Below, in pieces: positions 1-10,378 of a stretch of DNA of 64,000 nucleotides. The translations under genes and the position numbers were made by a program. The notes beneath the pieces are model-generated. The model was not told where the DNA came from and did not search any database. It saw nothing but the letters and a program-made list of their open reading frames with translations. The stretch is from Umbelopsis ramanniana AG (taxonomy: Eukaryota > Mucoromycota > Umbelopsidomycetes > Umbelopsidales > Umbelopsidaceae). The stretch's first letter is position 1. The number at the start of each line of letters is the position of its first letter. The DNA is taken from positions 206,648-270,647 of the forward strand of contig NW_026252117.1 in assembly GCF_025399195.1 (NCBI RefSeq), given 5' to 3'.

Positions 1-2102
1 TGGTGGGTGTGAATTCAATATGAGTGCTGATACCAGGAATGACTTCATCCTGCAAACATGCGATATCCATATAGACTTGTTCAAATGAGCCAATCATATC
101 GGTGTTACCGTTAGCCAAGTATTTGACAGGTCGCATCATACGAGCTGGTGTGGAGAAAAGATACAAGCCAGGGTATTGACCACCATGGGAAGTTGGGACG
201 TAGCCAATCTCAAGATCAGCAGGGACATTGTGTTGACCAGTAACCTTCCAGAATCGCAAGCTTTGAGAGACCTTGAGTGCTGATTTGATACTACACCATC
301 CAACAATTTTACCGTCCAACTGTACACAAACGTAATCAGGTCGATTGATGGTGTGAAGAACAGGTTGTGAAACACCAAGAGAAGCAAGAAGGCGTGGCAT
401 CATGGACACATCCAGTGGTTCATTGACGACCTTACATTTGTGAGCCAAGTGATTCAACAGACCGCACGGGGAACCATCCGGAGTATGGACTGGACAAAGG
501 AAACCCCATGCTTCTGGAAGCAATTTACGAACCGTTGTGGTCTTGAGTTCAGCGAAGAAAGCACCACGATGGATACAACGGAAATGTGAGATGTATCGGT
601 AAAAGTTAAGCTTTTCAGCCACGATGGTGTATCCGGTAGCTTGTTGCAAATCCAAACCAGTGTTAGACACCAAGTTGCCGGTAGCCAAAAAGTAAGAGAG
701 CTTGCCTCCCACATCGCTTGGAACTTTTGTCATTACGCCAGTGAAGTATTTGTCTAAGAATCAAAAAGGGTAAAATGAGTATGCATGATTTGTCTGTTTT
801 TCCAAAATCTACCTTGTTCCCGATGGCATCTAGAAACTTACTGTTCATAAAGTCGACCTTGGAACTCTTCAACCGGATATCGGTACGAATTTGAGCCTTG
901 ATGGAGGAGAGCCAGTCGAACAATTTCTCCTTCAAAATCATACCGTACAAGTGACCTCCAAGTAATACTTCTTGATGTTGGGGTGAATCCGGGTTATCTT
1001 CACAGCATTCGCCAGATACAAGAGAATACAATTTTCGGATCATGAACACCAAAAGGTTGAACTTATCACGACCCTCCTTCAAATGTACAAGTACGGCTTT
1101 GCGGAGCAATTCTTCACCAACTTGAACATCTGTCATGTCTTCTGCAACATCCATTACGACTCTGAATTTGTCACCCAAATATCGAAGGCAAGATTCTCGA
1201 GTGTATAGATTGTAGACCTTGAAACTTCTCAGCAACAGTTCAATACGGTCGGTCAAGAAGGTGTTCTTGGTATCACCTTGGCAAAGAGCATCAAAAATTT
1301 CTTTATCAGAAGTGTCGATAAGAGCTTTCAAAATCATAATAGCAGGAATCATGTATTCTTGCTTTCTCCAGGCGAAACGGATCATAGCGTTTCCGTCAGT
1401 GAGATAATGCACAGTGTTTGTGAGAGAGGTTTGGTCGGGACGTGTGCAACGAATAGAACAACCATAGGGTGAGTAAGTTGGACCTCTGTTTTGGAAAGAG
1501 TTTCGGATAATAGCGACAACGTGGTTACGACGAGGAACAATCAATAGACGAATGATCTTTTCGATACCGTTGACGATAAAGTAACCACCCATTTCTTCTG
1601 ACTCCTCATGGCGTTCGACGAGGCCTTTGGAGTATAACCCGTAAAGGTGACACTTGTTAGATTTGATCATCAATGGAACCTGGCCCAAGTCCTTCAATTC
1701 TGTGTTGACGGGACCATCGTTGAATCTCCAGTTGATGGTGGCTTGAAGTCTGCCTTTATAAGTGATCAAACGTTCTCTGCATTCGGAAGGGTATATCTCG
1801 CGGTGAAGAGAAGTGGTATCTCTAACGTTAACAGCGGGTTTTGCAATGGAAATACCCTCAATCCAGTAAGTGATTTTGTTGCCAAGACCGTCTTCACCTA
1901 CTCCATCGAATACAGTTTTATGTCCAATGTCCTTTACGGCCAGGTCGAGCAATCCGGTGTCTCCATTGCCAAATTTCGTAAGAGAGTCAAACGATTCCAA
2001 ATGAGGTTTTACAACCTCTTGAAGTTCTGGAGTTCCAAACTTCTTGTTGGAGGGATTCCGGAACGCTTCCTCTCTTTCCAAAGTACGGAAAGTCGATGGC
2101 AT
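1..2102 (-). CDS. RPA2: RNA polymerase I second-largest subunit (partial, 3' end outside window)
   Basis: Catalytic-core subunit of nucleolar RNA polymerase I, which transcribes the rDNA. Exon 1 is 842-2102 (ATG at 2102) and exon 2 runs from 753 past the left edge; the 88-nt intron 754-841 has a strong GTAAGT donor. Joining them gives ...VDFMN-NKYFTGVM..., in frame with the rest. The N-terminal part shows the beta-like protrusion and lobe signatures (e.g. GGYFIVNGIEKIIR, RRNHVVAIIRN). After the intron come YFLATGNLVSNTG and the fork region CPVHTPDGSPCGLLNHLAHKC, which is typical of RPA2/Rpa135 rather than RPB2. About 670 residues are visible of the usual 1,150-1,200; the hybrid-binding and zinc-containing C-terminal parts lie outside. 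The promoter should lie in 2103-2650. Identity is firm from the motif order; Pol I assignment rests on N-terminal wording and is slightly less certain. Confidence 0.95.
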
Positions 2103-2650
2103 TTTGAGGATAGAAGGTGAAGTATTAACACGTTACCAATTTTTTTTTTTTTTTTTTGCAAGCGAGAAAATGACTGCTGTCGAAAATTTTCTTCAACTCA
2201 GACAACGTCCCCAAGCCACTGAAATTTGACCCTCCTTTGCTTGCGCGACAAGAGAGCGTTTCACCCCCATCCAAAAGTGTGTTGCCTACTCGATATCAAC
2301 CAGAAGTAATAAAGACGGTATACCAGATGGAAAAAGAAGTAAAAAATCATGTTCATGAAATGAAAAGATAGTCTGGGGTATAAAGTGATTTGTCATATCT
2401 TGATAATTTGGCAAGCAACAGCAAAGTTAAACTGGACGACTTTCAAAAGTGCTGGCTGAATTATCTGGCATGATAGACCACATGGATATCTATCACGAAG
2501 TAAGCATATTATGGACTTCTCTTGGAGGCTTATCAGCCTACCATATTACTGCCGTAGAGCAAAGCGTAGCACATACATTCAAATAGTTATTTCTCTTTCT
2601 GTTTGTTCTTTAGAAAAAAGTGGATTCCATGGACGCTTTATTTAACGCTT
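2103..2650. other. Intergenic: RPA2 promoter side and 3' flank of the SSXT gene
   Basis: 548 bases between the RPA2 start and the end of the upstream minus-strand gene. A run of T lies at about 2140-2157, just upstream of RPA2. No convincing ORF or RNA gene was seen. It should hold the RPA2 promoter and the terminator of the SSXT-domain gene. Confidence 0.5.
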
Positions 2651-3074
2651 TTACATTGGGTTCCCTCCGTCGCCATTGAACGACCGCTGTTGTTGCTGTT
2701 GCTGCAACATCATCATCATCATAGCTTGGTAGTTGGCAAGATCAGTTCCGCCTTCTGCTCCAGCCATATTCATGCCATTCTGATTACCCATAAGCATCAT
2801 AGGATTAATCATACCATTCGCTCCCATCATATCTGATCCGTACACGTTAGCCTGGCTAGTCATGGGGGACCCACTATTAGATAATGCGGTTGGTGACAAG
2901 GATGCTTCAGCTTGTGAGGCCATATTTGGTGTATTGTTTCCTGAATCTTGGTAAAGCAAAATGTGGCAAATTAATGGCTGCAGGTGAATTCGAACCGGTG
3001 AAAAATAAGACATACCTGGAGACATTGACATACCCATATTTTGTAAATAGTTTTGTTGTTTCATATAATTTTGT

Positions 3075-3109
<35 letters not shown>

Positions 3110-3117
3110 TTGCTGTT

Positions 3118-3149
<32 letters not shown>

Positions 3150-4379
3150 AATTGTCGCAGCATATTCGGTTGATTGACGGCTGCGCCATTGTACATATTT
3201 CCACCGTTCATTTTCAAAAACTGTTGCTGTTGTAATGGCGTCATCTGACCTAATGACATTTGTCGCTGCTGAGGTCGAGGTTGCTGTTGCTGCAGTTGTT
3301 GCTGTGGTTGAGGTTGTGATTGCTGTTGCTGTTGCTGTCTTGCCTGTTGTTGTGCCATCTGCATCTGATTCAAAGGTGAACGACTTGGATCTGGTGTGCC
3401 TTCAGAGCTATTCACGCCTTCGAACAATGACTGTGCCGCTTGAGCAAGCGACAAGACGTTATGCATTGTTTGCGTTCTTGCTGGTGGAAGTGGACTGAGT
3501 GATGGGGGGACTGGATTTTTATTCTGCTATACCGAAATCGAAAAGTGATACTTTAATATATGGCGCTGAACACAAAAAAGACGACAACCAACACAAAAAG
3601 CGCAACTTACCTCAGCAGGTTTAACAGAGATATCGGCCATAGTAGCTAAATATGTTAGATTGGACTGTAATCGTGCCTGGTATCTAATGGAGCAGAGGCT
3701 ATGTTAGGAAGATCAGGACCTAAATGAACATCCCACCACTGAGTGAGCCTTACAATGATAATTCGGTGGGTTGTGCATTAGGGTCTTGAGATAGTTCTAC
3801 ACATGCACGAAACAATTCTTGATTCAAGGCCAAAATCTATTTCGAAAATGATGAGATAGGATTCTCTATTACGAACCAATCATGACTGATACTCACTGCG
3901 GAGACTCGTTTTGCGTTAAGAGCAGTATCGTTTGCAGCAGGAGACTCTGTAAGACTGACAGACGGTTGTCTAGGAGTGCCTGCCGATTGCCGCCGTGCTT
4001 GCTCTTCTTTCTGTGCTTTTGCTTGTTGTGGACTGGTCATAGCTTGATTGGCCAAAGGTGACCCAAATCTTTGTTGTTGTGGCATGTTGTGCATACTTGG
4101 CGATGAGGATGCTGAGCCATATGTTTCGGATGCTCCGCTCTTTGCGCGTTGCATCTGCATTTGCGGTGAATCGTACGGCGATGCCGATCCCGCTTGCTGC
4201 TGCTGTAGTTGTTGTTGCTGTTGCTGCTGTTGTCGCTGTAATAGCATTGCATGCAGATATAGGTTTTGCTGTTGTTGCTGTGGATCAGCAACAGATGGCT
4301 GGCCTGAATAATTCATAATCATGGACTGCAATTCCGGAGGAATCCCTGAATTTGAGCCGTTATTTTGAGCATTGTACAT
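2651..4379 (-). CDS. SSXT (SS18/GIF-type) domain protein with poly-glutamine tracts
   Basis: Exons (minus): 4379-3897, 3836-3754, 3683-3611, 3523-3016, 2946-2651; 480 residues. The domain core is split over exons 1-3: about residues 162-213 read ILALNQELFRACVELS...YQARLQSNLTYLATMAD. This matches the SNH domain of the SSXT family (human SS18, plant GIF/AN3), where (Y/N)QxxLxxNLxYLAxxAD is the hallmark. In animals this family contributes a SWI/SNF (BAF) subunit and transcriptional co-activator; in plants it partners growth-regulating factors. A similar chromatin role here is inference. The rest is low-complexity Q/N/M/S sequence, including an uninterrupted 26-Gln run, and a Met-rich tail. Unlike most family members, SNH is not at the very N terminus. 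One intron (2947-3015, 69 nt) keeps the frame open when retained. The acceptor before NKNPVPPS is ambiguous by three bases (3523 or 3526). Confidence 0.82.
3071..3148 (-). repeat. Mixed CAA/CAG repeat coding for 26 glutamines
   Basis: On the minus strand 26 successive codons are CAA or CAG with no interruption. The codons are mixed, which usually stabilises the tract against slippage. It lies in exon 4 of the SSXT-domain gene. A second, shorter Gln-rich stretch lies in exon 1 at about 4190-4240. Confidence 0.95.
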
Positions 4380-4972
4380 GGTTAAGAATAAACAAAGATG
4401 TGCGTTCTGTTAAGAGATGTTCAATGGAAGCGTTGCTTGGTAGACGACTTTTTTTTTTTTTTGCTCAGTTGAAAAACCCCTTTCCTGTTGAGCAGGCCAG
4501 CAAAATAGTGAAGTGACTTTGAAAATTTTTGGTGGATGAGTGTCATTTTGACTTTACGGCACAAGTGTTCGTTCCCACTCAATGTCCTGAAATACAAACA
4601 CGTCTATTGATAATCAAATACATAAACAAACTATATATGATCGCTCACTATGATGATACGGCTGGCGACACAACGCGGTATAATTTTAAACGTTAATCGC
4701 GGAGGAATAGGTTGCACCGTTCTTAATAAGGAACAATGGCCGTGCTCATTGTAGTCTCGAGACAGATCCTAGAGCACAACTAAACCAATATTGTAACAGC
4801 AAGGTTTTTATTTTTTGCGAAGCAAGACGTTAAAGTAACCAGTTGAAAGGAGGAAAAGAAATTTCGGAGTTGGCACCGAAACTTTTTTTTTTTTTTCAAT
4901 TCATTATATAACACTAAGACCCTTTTTCCATTTAAACTCTGTTCTTTTGTTTCAGTACCATATAATTCAATC
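4380..4972. promoter_or_regulatory. Divergent promoter region between SSXT gene and inositol transporter
   Basis: 593 bases between two outward-facing start codons. T-runs lie at about 4449-4460 and 4882-4896, the second inside the probable leader of the transporter. No ORF of note. It must carry promoters for both genes; no specific factor site is claimed. Confidence 0.55.
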
Positions 4973-7164
4973 ATGGCAGCAAAAGATGATGTGGAAGGGG
5001 TTGACAAGACAATTCAAGGGTCATGTGAGAGTTTCCACATTGGCCATCACTTTCAAACCAGTGCAAAGGATACTCCCGAAGTCGAAGAGGTTGAACATGT
5101 TGAGAAAATCACTTGGTTTGTGTTAGCACTAACTTCGTGCGTGTGCCTCAGTGGTTTCTTGTTTGGTATGTATTGGCTGGCCCAAGTGCTTTAGGTAACA
5201 TGCGTAACTGACAATAGCCGCCAATTTCCTTTTTAACAGGTTTTGACACTGGCGGTAGGTTCACTTTTTGAGCAATGGCTAATTTGACCATTCCTAAAAA
5301 CTCAACCCATTTTTCCAAATAGTCATTTCTGGAGCTCTGCAACCTATTCGCGATGAATTTCAGTTGAATGATGTACTTTCAGAACTCATTGTCGGTGCAA
5401 CCACATTGGGTGCCATTATTGGTGGGTTGTTCGCTGGCTTTGTAAGTTTACAGAACTATATTTTGCCTGCTTTGACTGTAATTTCTCATCGCTAATACCA
5501 CACTACCTCAGTGCTCAGATCGAGTTGGAAGAAAGGTAAATATAGGGTGTTTACAGAGATGAGCCCATGCTATTGCTAAACTGTGATATATTTCTTCAGC
5601 CTATCACATTGCTCTCCTCTGTTGTATTTGTTGTTGGAGCCATTGTCATTGCTGCCGCACCCAACTTTGGAGTTTTGATTTTTGGAAGATTGGTCGTAGG
5701 ATTTGGAGTCGGTCTTGCTTCGATGATTGTTCCAGTCTATTTGAGTAAGTCTTCAATCCGTATATGTATATAGTGCGTATTTGGTATCTCACACACTAGT
5801 CTTGCAGGTGAAGTAGCTCCTCGTACGCTTCGTGGTAGACTGACAACAATTAATGTTCTAATGATCACGTTCGGTCAATTGGTCTCGTATCTCATTAATA
5901 TTGCTTTTGCCAAGACGAATGAAGGATGGCGCTATATGTTTGGAATTGCTGCTGTTCCAGCTTTGATTCAACTGTGCAGTGAGTTGTCCTAAAGCAATGC
6001 GTCTCATGCCGTCACATGTGAACTTATTTTGCCCCTCCGCAGTCTTACCGTTTTTGCCAGAGAGCCCACGTCAACTGGTTGTGAAAGGAAGGACCGAGCA
6101 AGCTACCGCTGCTCTTACCAAGATCTATGGAAAGAGCGTACCAGAATTCTTCGTTCAATCCGAGCTTTCGCAAATCGAACAAAGTATTGAGATCTCCAAA
6201 GCCGGCACTTACAGAGAGTTGTTTAAACCATACAACCGTAAACCTCTCATCATCTGTAAGTAACCATTTCTCAGGCAGTACCACCACAAATGTATCTAAT
6301 GTACCTCGATGTTTTTAGCATGTGCTCTACAAGCTGCACAGCAGCTATCCGGATTCAATTGTGCTATGTACTATGCCGCTACGATCTTACATATGGCTGG
6401 TTTCCGAGATAATTCGTCTTCGACATACTTCTCTATTGTGGTGTCAGCTACAAATTTCTTATTTACATTCATCGCTTTGACTATCATTGACAAGGTCGGT
6501 CGTCGCCGAATCCTTATTTACAGCATGGTGGCGATGATCATCGGCCTGTGGGCATTAGGAGGAGCCTTTGCTGGACAGCAAGGCTTTATGACACTTCAGG
6601 ATAATTGCAATTATGGAACCAATTGCGCACGCTGTGTACAGGACTCTTCCTGTTCATGGTCAATATCACAAGGCATGTGTGCTATTACCTCCGGTCTTGA
6701 TCCTGCCGATATCTTCCAATCCAGCACTGGTTGTCCTCCTCAAGCTCATGATCAAGCTCTGACTGGCATCTTATTTGCATCCCTCGTCGTCTATGTGGCC
6801 GGTTATGCTTTAGGTCTTGGCAACGTACCATGGCTTATGCAAAGCGAACTGTTTCCTCTCTCTGTTCGTGGAAAAGCTAACGGTATCGCAACTGCTGTCA
6901 ATTGGGCTTGCAACTTGATCATTTCAACATCCTTTTTAAGTATGACCAATGGCGTTTCCGCGGCAGGTACTTTCTGGTTCTATGGTGGACTTTCCATCTT
7001 GTTCTGGATATTTGCCCTCTTTGAAGTGCCAGAAGTGAGTAGCGCAACATGGACGCGGGTACATGGAATTTCCTTTACTGAACTCTTTTTGCTTTTTTTT
7101 CTTTTCCCAATAGACTGCGAATAGATCTTTGGAAGAAGTTCGTCGCCTATTCACCAAAGAATAA
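4973..7164 (+). CDS. MFS sugar/proton-myo-inositol transporter (HMIT/INT-like, with PSI-like loop)
   Basis: Twelve-TM major facilitator of the sugar porter family. Exons: 4973-5165, 5240-5254 (15 nt), 5323-5441, 5512-5535 (24 nt), 5600-5744, 5808-5978, 6043-6255, 6319-7034, 7114-7164; 548 residues. Family signatures are all present once spliced: GFDTGVISGAL in TM1, DRVGRK between TM2 and TM3, [41 protein letters not shown], and PEVSS-type PET after TM12. Between TM9 and TM10 lies an insert of about 50 residues (roughly 388-437) with six cysteines spaced C-x5-C-x2-C-x5-C-x8-C-x17-C, like the extracellular PSI loop of animal HMIT (SLC2A13) and plant INT transporters. That points to H+/myo-inositol symport at the plasma membrane, though the substrate is inferred. 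Convergent with the adenylate-forming gene downstream. Confidence 0.88.
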
Positions 7165-7584
7165 ATCCCCAACCACCATGGCATGGAGCCGCCTCAACCG
7201 ATGTAGAACTCTATCTCACCTTTCTTTTGCCTATTGTCATTAATACAGTAATACCTTTTTAGCTTATTGAATCTTCTTTTAAACAGAAATAATAAAAGGA
7301 TCCTCTGGAACCGATTAATACCATCATCAAGATAATATTGACTTTGAATGCATTAATTATCTAATGGCACTTTTCTGATTGATGGTGGTCTTATAAAGAG
7401 TGGCAGCCGCTTGATGAAAACAATGTTTGGCTATAGCCACAATATTCGTTTAGTGTGTTCAGCAAACAATGGCGTCAGAATGTGTATTTAAAATCTAGAG
7501 GGATAGATGCAAATTTTGGGGTTTATTGTATATATTAGCAGCACGAAATGTTCATCTAAAGAACCTAGCTATGCTTGGTTATAT
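7165..7584. other. Convergent 3' flanks of transporter and adenylate-forming enzyme
   Basis: 420 bases between two stop codons facing each other. AT-rich; contains a poly(A)-type motif for the plus gene. No gene seen. Confidence 0.5.
7291..7296 (+). terminator. AATAAA poly(A) signal of the transporter
   Basis: AATAAA motif 127 bases after the transporter stop codon in an A-rich context, a plausible polyadenylation signal. Confidence 0.45.
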
Positions 7585-9382
7585 CTATGCCTTGGCAAGT
7601 GGGGCGGCTCTATCCCAGTTGTGATAGCCTTGGTTGATCTCCTGTTCGAATTTCTTGATGTTGACACCGCGTTTAACGGTTTGTTTGTCGCTTCGCTCAA
7701 GGTGAGATCCTCTAGGTAGGATAATCATAGCTTCTGGGTGTTGCACTTTTGACCATGCCATAACAGTATCGTTATATTCCTCTACTGCTCTCCAGATGGT
7801 AGCTCGAGCCTTATCTTCGTTCTCAATCTTATCCCAGTTCAATTCGACCATAAGAACAGGTCCACGGCGACCATGGCCAACAAGCTGGCATTCTTCAACT
7901 TCATCTAGAGGTCGAATGGCATTTTCCCAGGGAACAGGGTTAGTATTGAGACCCATAGAGTGGATCAACATCTGATCTCGTCGACCAACATAGACATATT
8001 TTCCAGACTTGGGGGGACATTCCTCAAACACATCGTTGGTATGGTATACACCGTCCGCGGGAATACTGATGTTTGCACCAACAACGGGAGGATCGTTATA
8101 CAGAAGTTCATATTGGTCCCCTTCGATGTGTTCCCATTTGCAATGGTAGTCATTTGTGGCCACAAACGTATCCCAATGCTCCTCGGTTGGCTCATTGCGA
8201 AGTGGGAATATTCCTACTTCAGTGCTTCCAATCATGGTTCTCTGAAGACAGTAGAAAATGAATGTTTAATAACGAGAGTACTAAATTTTCGACAACACTT
8301 CTCGGTCGGCCACTTACAACATTGATTCCCAAGCCTCGCAGAGCATTTGCAACTTCGCTGGATAGCTTGCCTCCCCCAACCTCTATGGATTCCAGTTTAC
8401 GTAGATAGTCAAGCTCAGGGCTATTATTTTTTCCATATGTTTCCAAAATCGCTTCAGCAAGGATAGGGTGAATGACAAGACGGTCGACGTTTGGAAGAAC
8501 CTTCAAGCTATTGATGACTTCGGGAAGAGTCCTATGATTACAATCTTTGGCCAATGGCAGTGCCATGGATCCCACCATATGCGCAGCCAAAAGAGCTAAG
8601 GCGCCTCCCATTCCATGGTATCTAATAACAGCTGGTCATTATTACCTCAATTTCATCACGCTTTTTTTTTTTTTCGGGGCAGCTTATACTTACATGAGCC
8701 CTGTGGTCAGGGTAGTCTTACTAATGAACAATGGTGGACCTTGTATGTAAGATTTGTTTGTAATCCAGATTGGCTTGGGAGCAGAACTGCTAGTGCCTGA
8801 GGTATGGAAAATGAAGGAGCTATCATCTCCTTCGTTCCGGGTTTTATCGTAGGCAAATGTCTTGAGATCTTTCTTCAGCTCATCGACGGGATCAAATTCG
8901 ATCATGCGAACAATGTGGACACCTTCAACTTGTGCAGCCAGACTTGCAGCGCGCTCATAGAACACATTATCGGCGATCAATACCTTGGCATCTACGCTTT
9001 GCAGCAGAGATACAATACCAGCATCTGAGTTCAGAGGACTGATATGTAGATAGGCATGCTGCAATCGCTGTGCCGCAAGACCAGTCAGCAAAAGTTGGAT
9101 GTTGTTAGAGCCTAACGTAGCAACGACCAGAGGAGGGTGAGGTATTGACTGCGGTGCCGTCTTACTGACGGTATTATTGTCCGCCTTTGGTAATATTTCT
9201 GCATATTGAGCAGCCAAATGATCCAATAAGACATCAGTGTCCTTGTATGTCAACGACCTGTAATGAGCAGCATTGGTCGGTTCAGGGTAGTAGAACCAAG
9301 TGTGATCTGGTAGATCCTGGGATCGATATGTAAAGATTTGGTGGAAGGAAGTAGCCTTTAGAAGATCTGTTGAGCTAGGCAT
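7585..9382 (-). CDS. Stand-alone adenylate-forming enzyme (AMP-dependent synthetase/ligase, NRPS-like A domain)
   Basis: Exons (minus): 9382-8694, 8621-8318, 8241-7585; 549 residues. ANL-superfamily motifs appear in order: FHTSGTSSSAPKPIWIT (A3/P-loop, about residues 190-206), GSTEVG (A5, 336-341), the DGVYHTNDVF region with the ribose-binding Asp, GRRDQ (A8 hinge, about 417-421), and a C-terminal RSDKQTVKRG (about 514-523) carrying the candidate catalytic lysine. It activates a carboxylic acid as its AMP ester; the acid cannot be read from the sequence. The N-terminal half resembles A domains of fungal NRPS-like reductases, but this protein stops after the A domain: no phosphopantetheine carrier, thioesterase or reductase domain follows. 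The next in-frame candidate start is not an ATG, so 9382 is used. Neighbours give no pathway hint. Confidence 0.85.
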
Positions 9383-10378
9383 GATAAGATAAATAGTATT
9401 TAATTTGATGAGATCCAAAATTTCCCCCATTTATATGAAAAATTTGGCAAAGATTTTTTCGGCCCGCTAGATTTACCCGTGAAATGCTACCATGGAAATC
9501 CCAGCAGGTCTCATTACTAACATATAGTTAGTTTACACACAGCTCAGACGTTGGCTAAGTGTCTAAACGCTATTTAGAAATCGCAAGTTCTACCGTACTG
9601 CAGACGGATAAAATTTTATCGCTTGTTGCAAAAATGGGACCACAAACGCTTGCTTCCAAAATGAAGTGAAATAGAAACATGATATCGGCTTCCCATCGGT
9701 AACACTGACCATCGTTTAAGTTCTATGATAATGCTTTAGCCAGGCGGTTGCACATTGGGGGGTAAGCGAGGACGTAATGCTGTGAAATGGCGTCGACCGT
9801 CTCACAGTTTATGCAGTGACTTTCGGAAGGTTACGCGGCAAATATGGAACAGATCCCACCGCCATGTGGTGTCATCCTCCCTTACATTCGAGCCCTCGAT
9901 AAGAGAGAGGCTCAGTAAAAGACAACATGCCAGGATTGGAGACCGAGGCTGTGCAACATTTGCATTAACATGCAATATGTAATCGTTGCTATTCCTGCAA
10001 ACCTGTTACCTCAAGATGCCATAAATGTCCTAAATCCTACTTCGGATAATCCTGAATGTTCACTCAGCTTAACTCAGTCAAAGCTGTGTTGCAATAGCCG
10101 ATGCAACATAACCGTCGATGATGTATAGAGTGAACATGGCAGGCTGGTGAAAAAAAAAATTGTAATAGGTTTCAGGTGAAATTTCCAAGCATAGAAATAG
10201 CGAAAATGAGCGTCATTATGCACGTTGTTGCAAAGCTCCTAGTGAAAAACATAAATAAACCCCAAGCCAACCCTAATTTTTTTTTTTTTTAAATGTAAGA
10301 TGATTGTTTATCAGCATGAGACCTGCATATGTACAACTTGATGTGAGAGAAAAAAATGGAAATGCTACGCTGGTATGA
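9383..10378. other. Intergenic: promoter of the adenylate-forming gene, 3' flank of MscS gene
   Basis: About 1 kb with no ORF that looks coding on either strand. A T/A run lies at 10276-10291 near the end of the MscS gene. I see no tRNA-like fold and no repeat. Confidence 0.45.

Noticed and set aside
2980-2997. tRNA T-loop-like GGTTCGAATTC on the minus strand
   Set aside because: It lies within a 69-nt intron of the SSXT gene and no acceptor stem, D-arm or anticodon arm can be drawn around it.
2884-3498. Plus-strand Val/Ala/Leu-rich ORFs
   Set aside because: Antisense translation of the CAA/CAG tracts of the SSXT gene.
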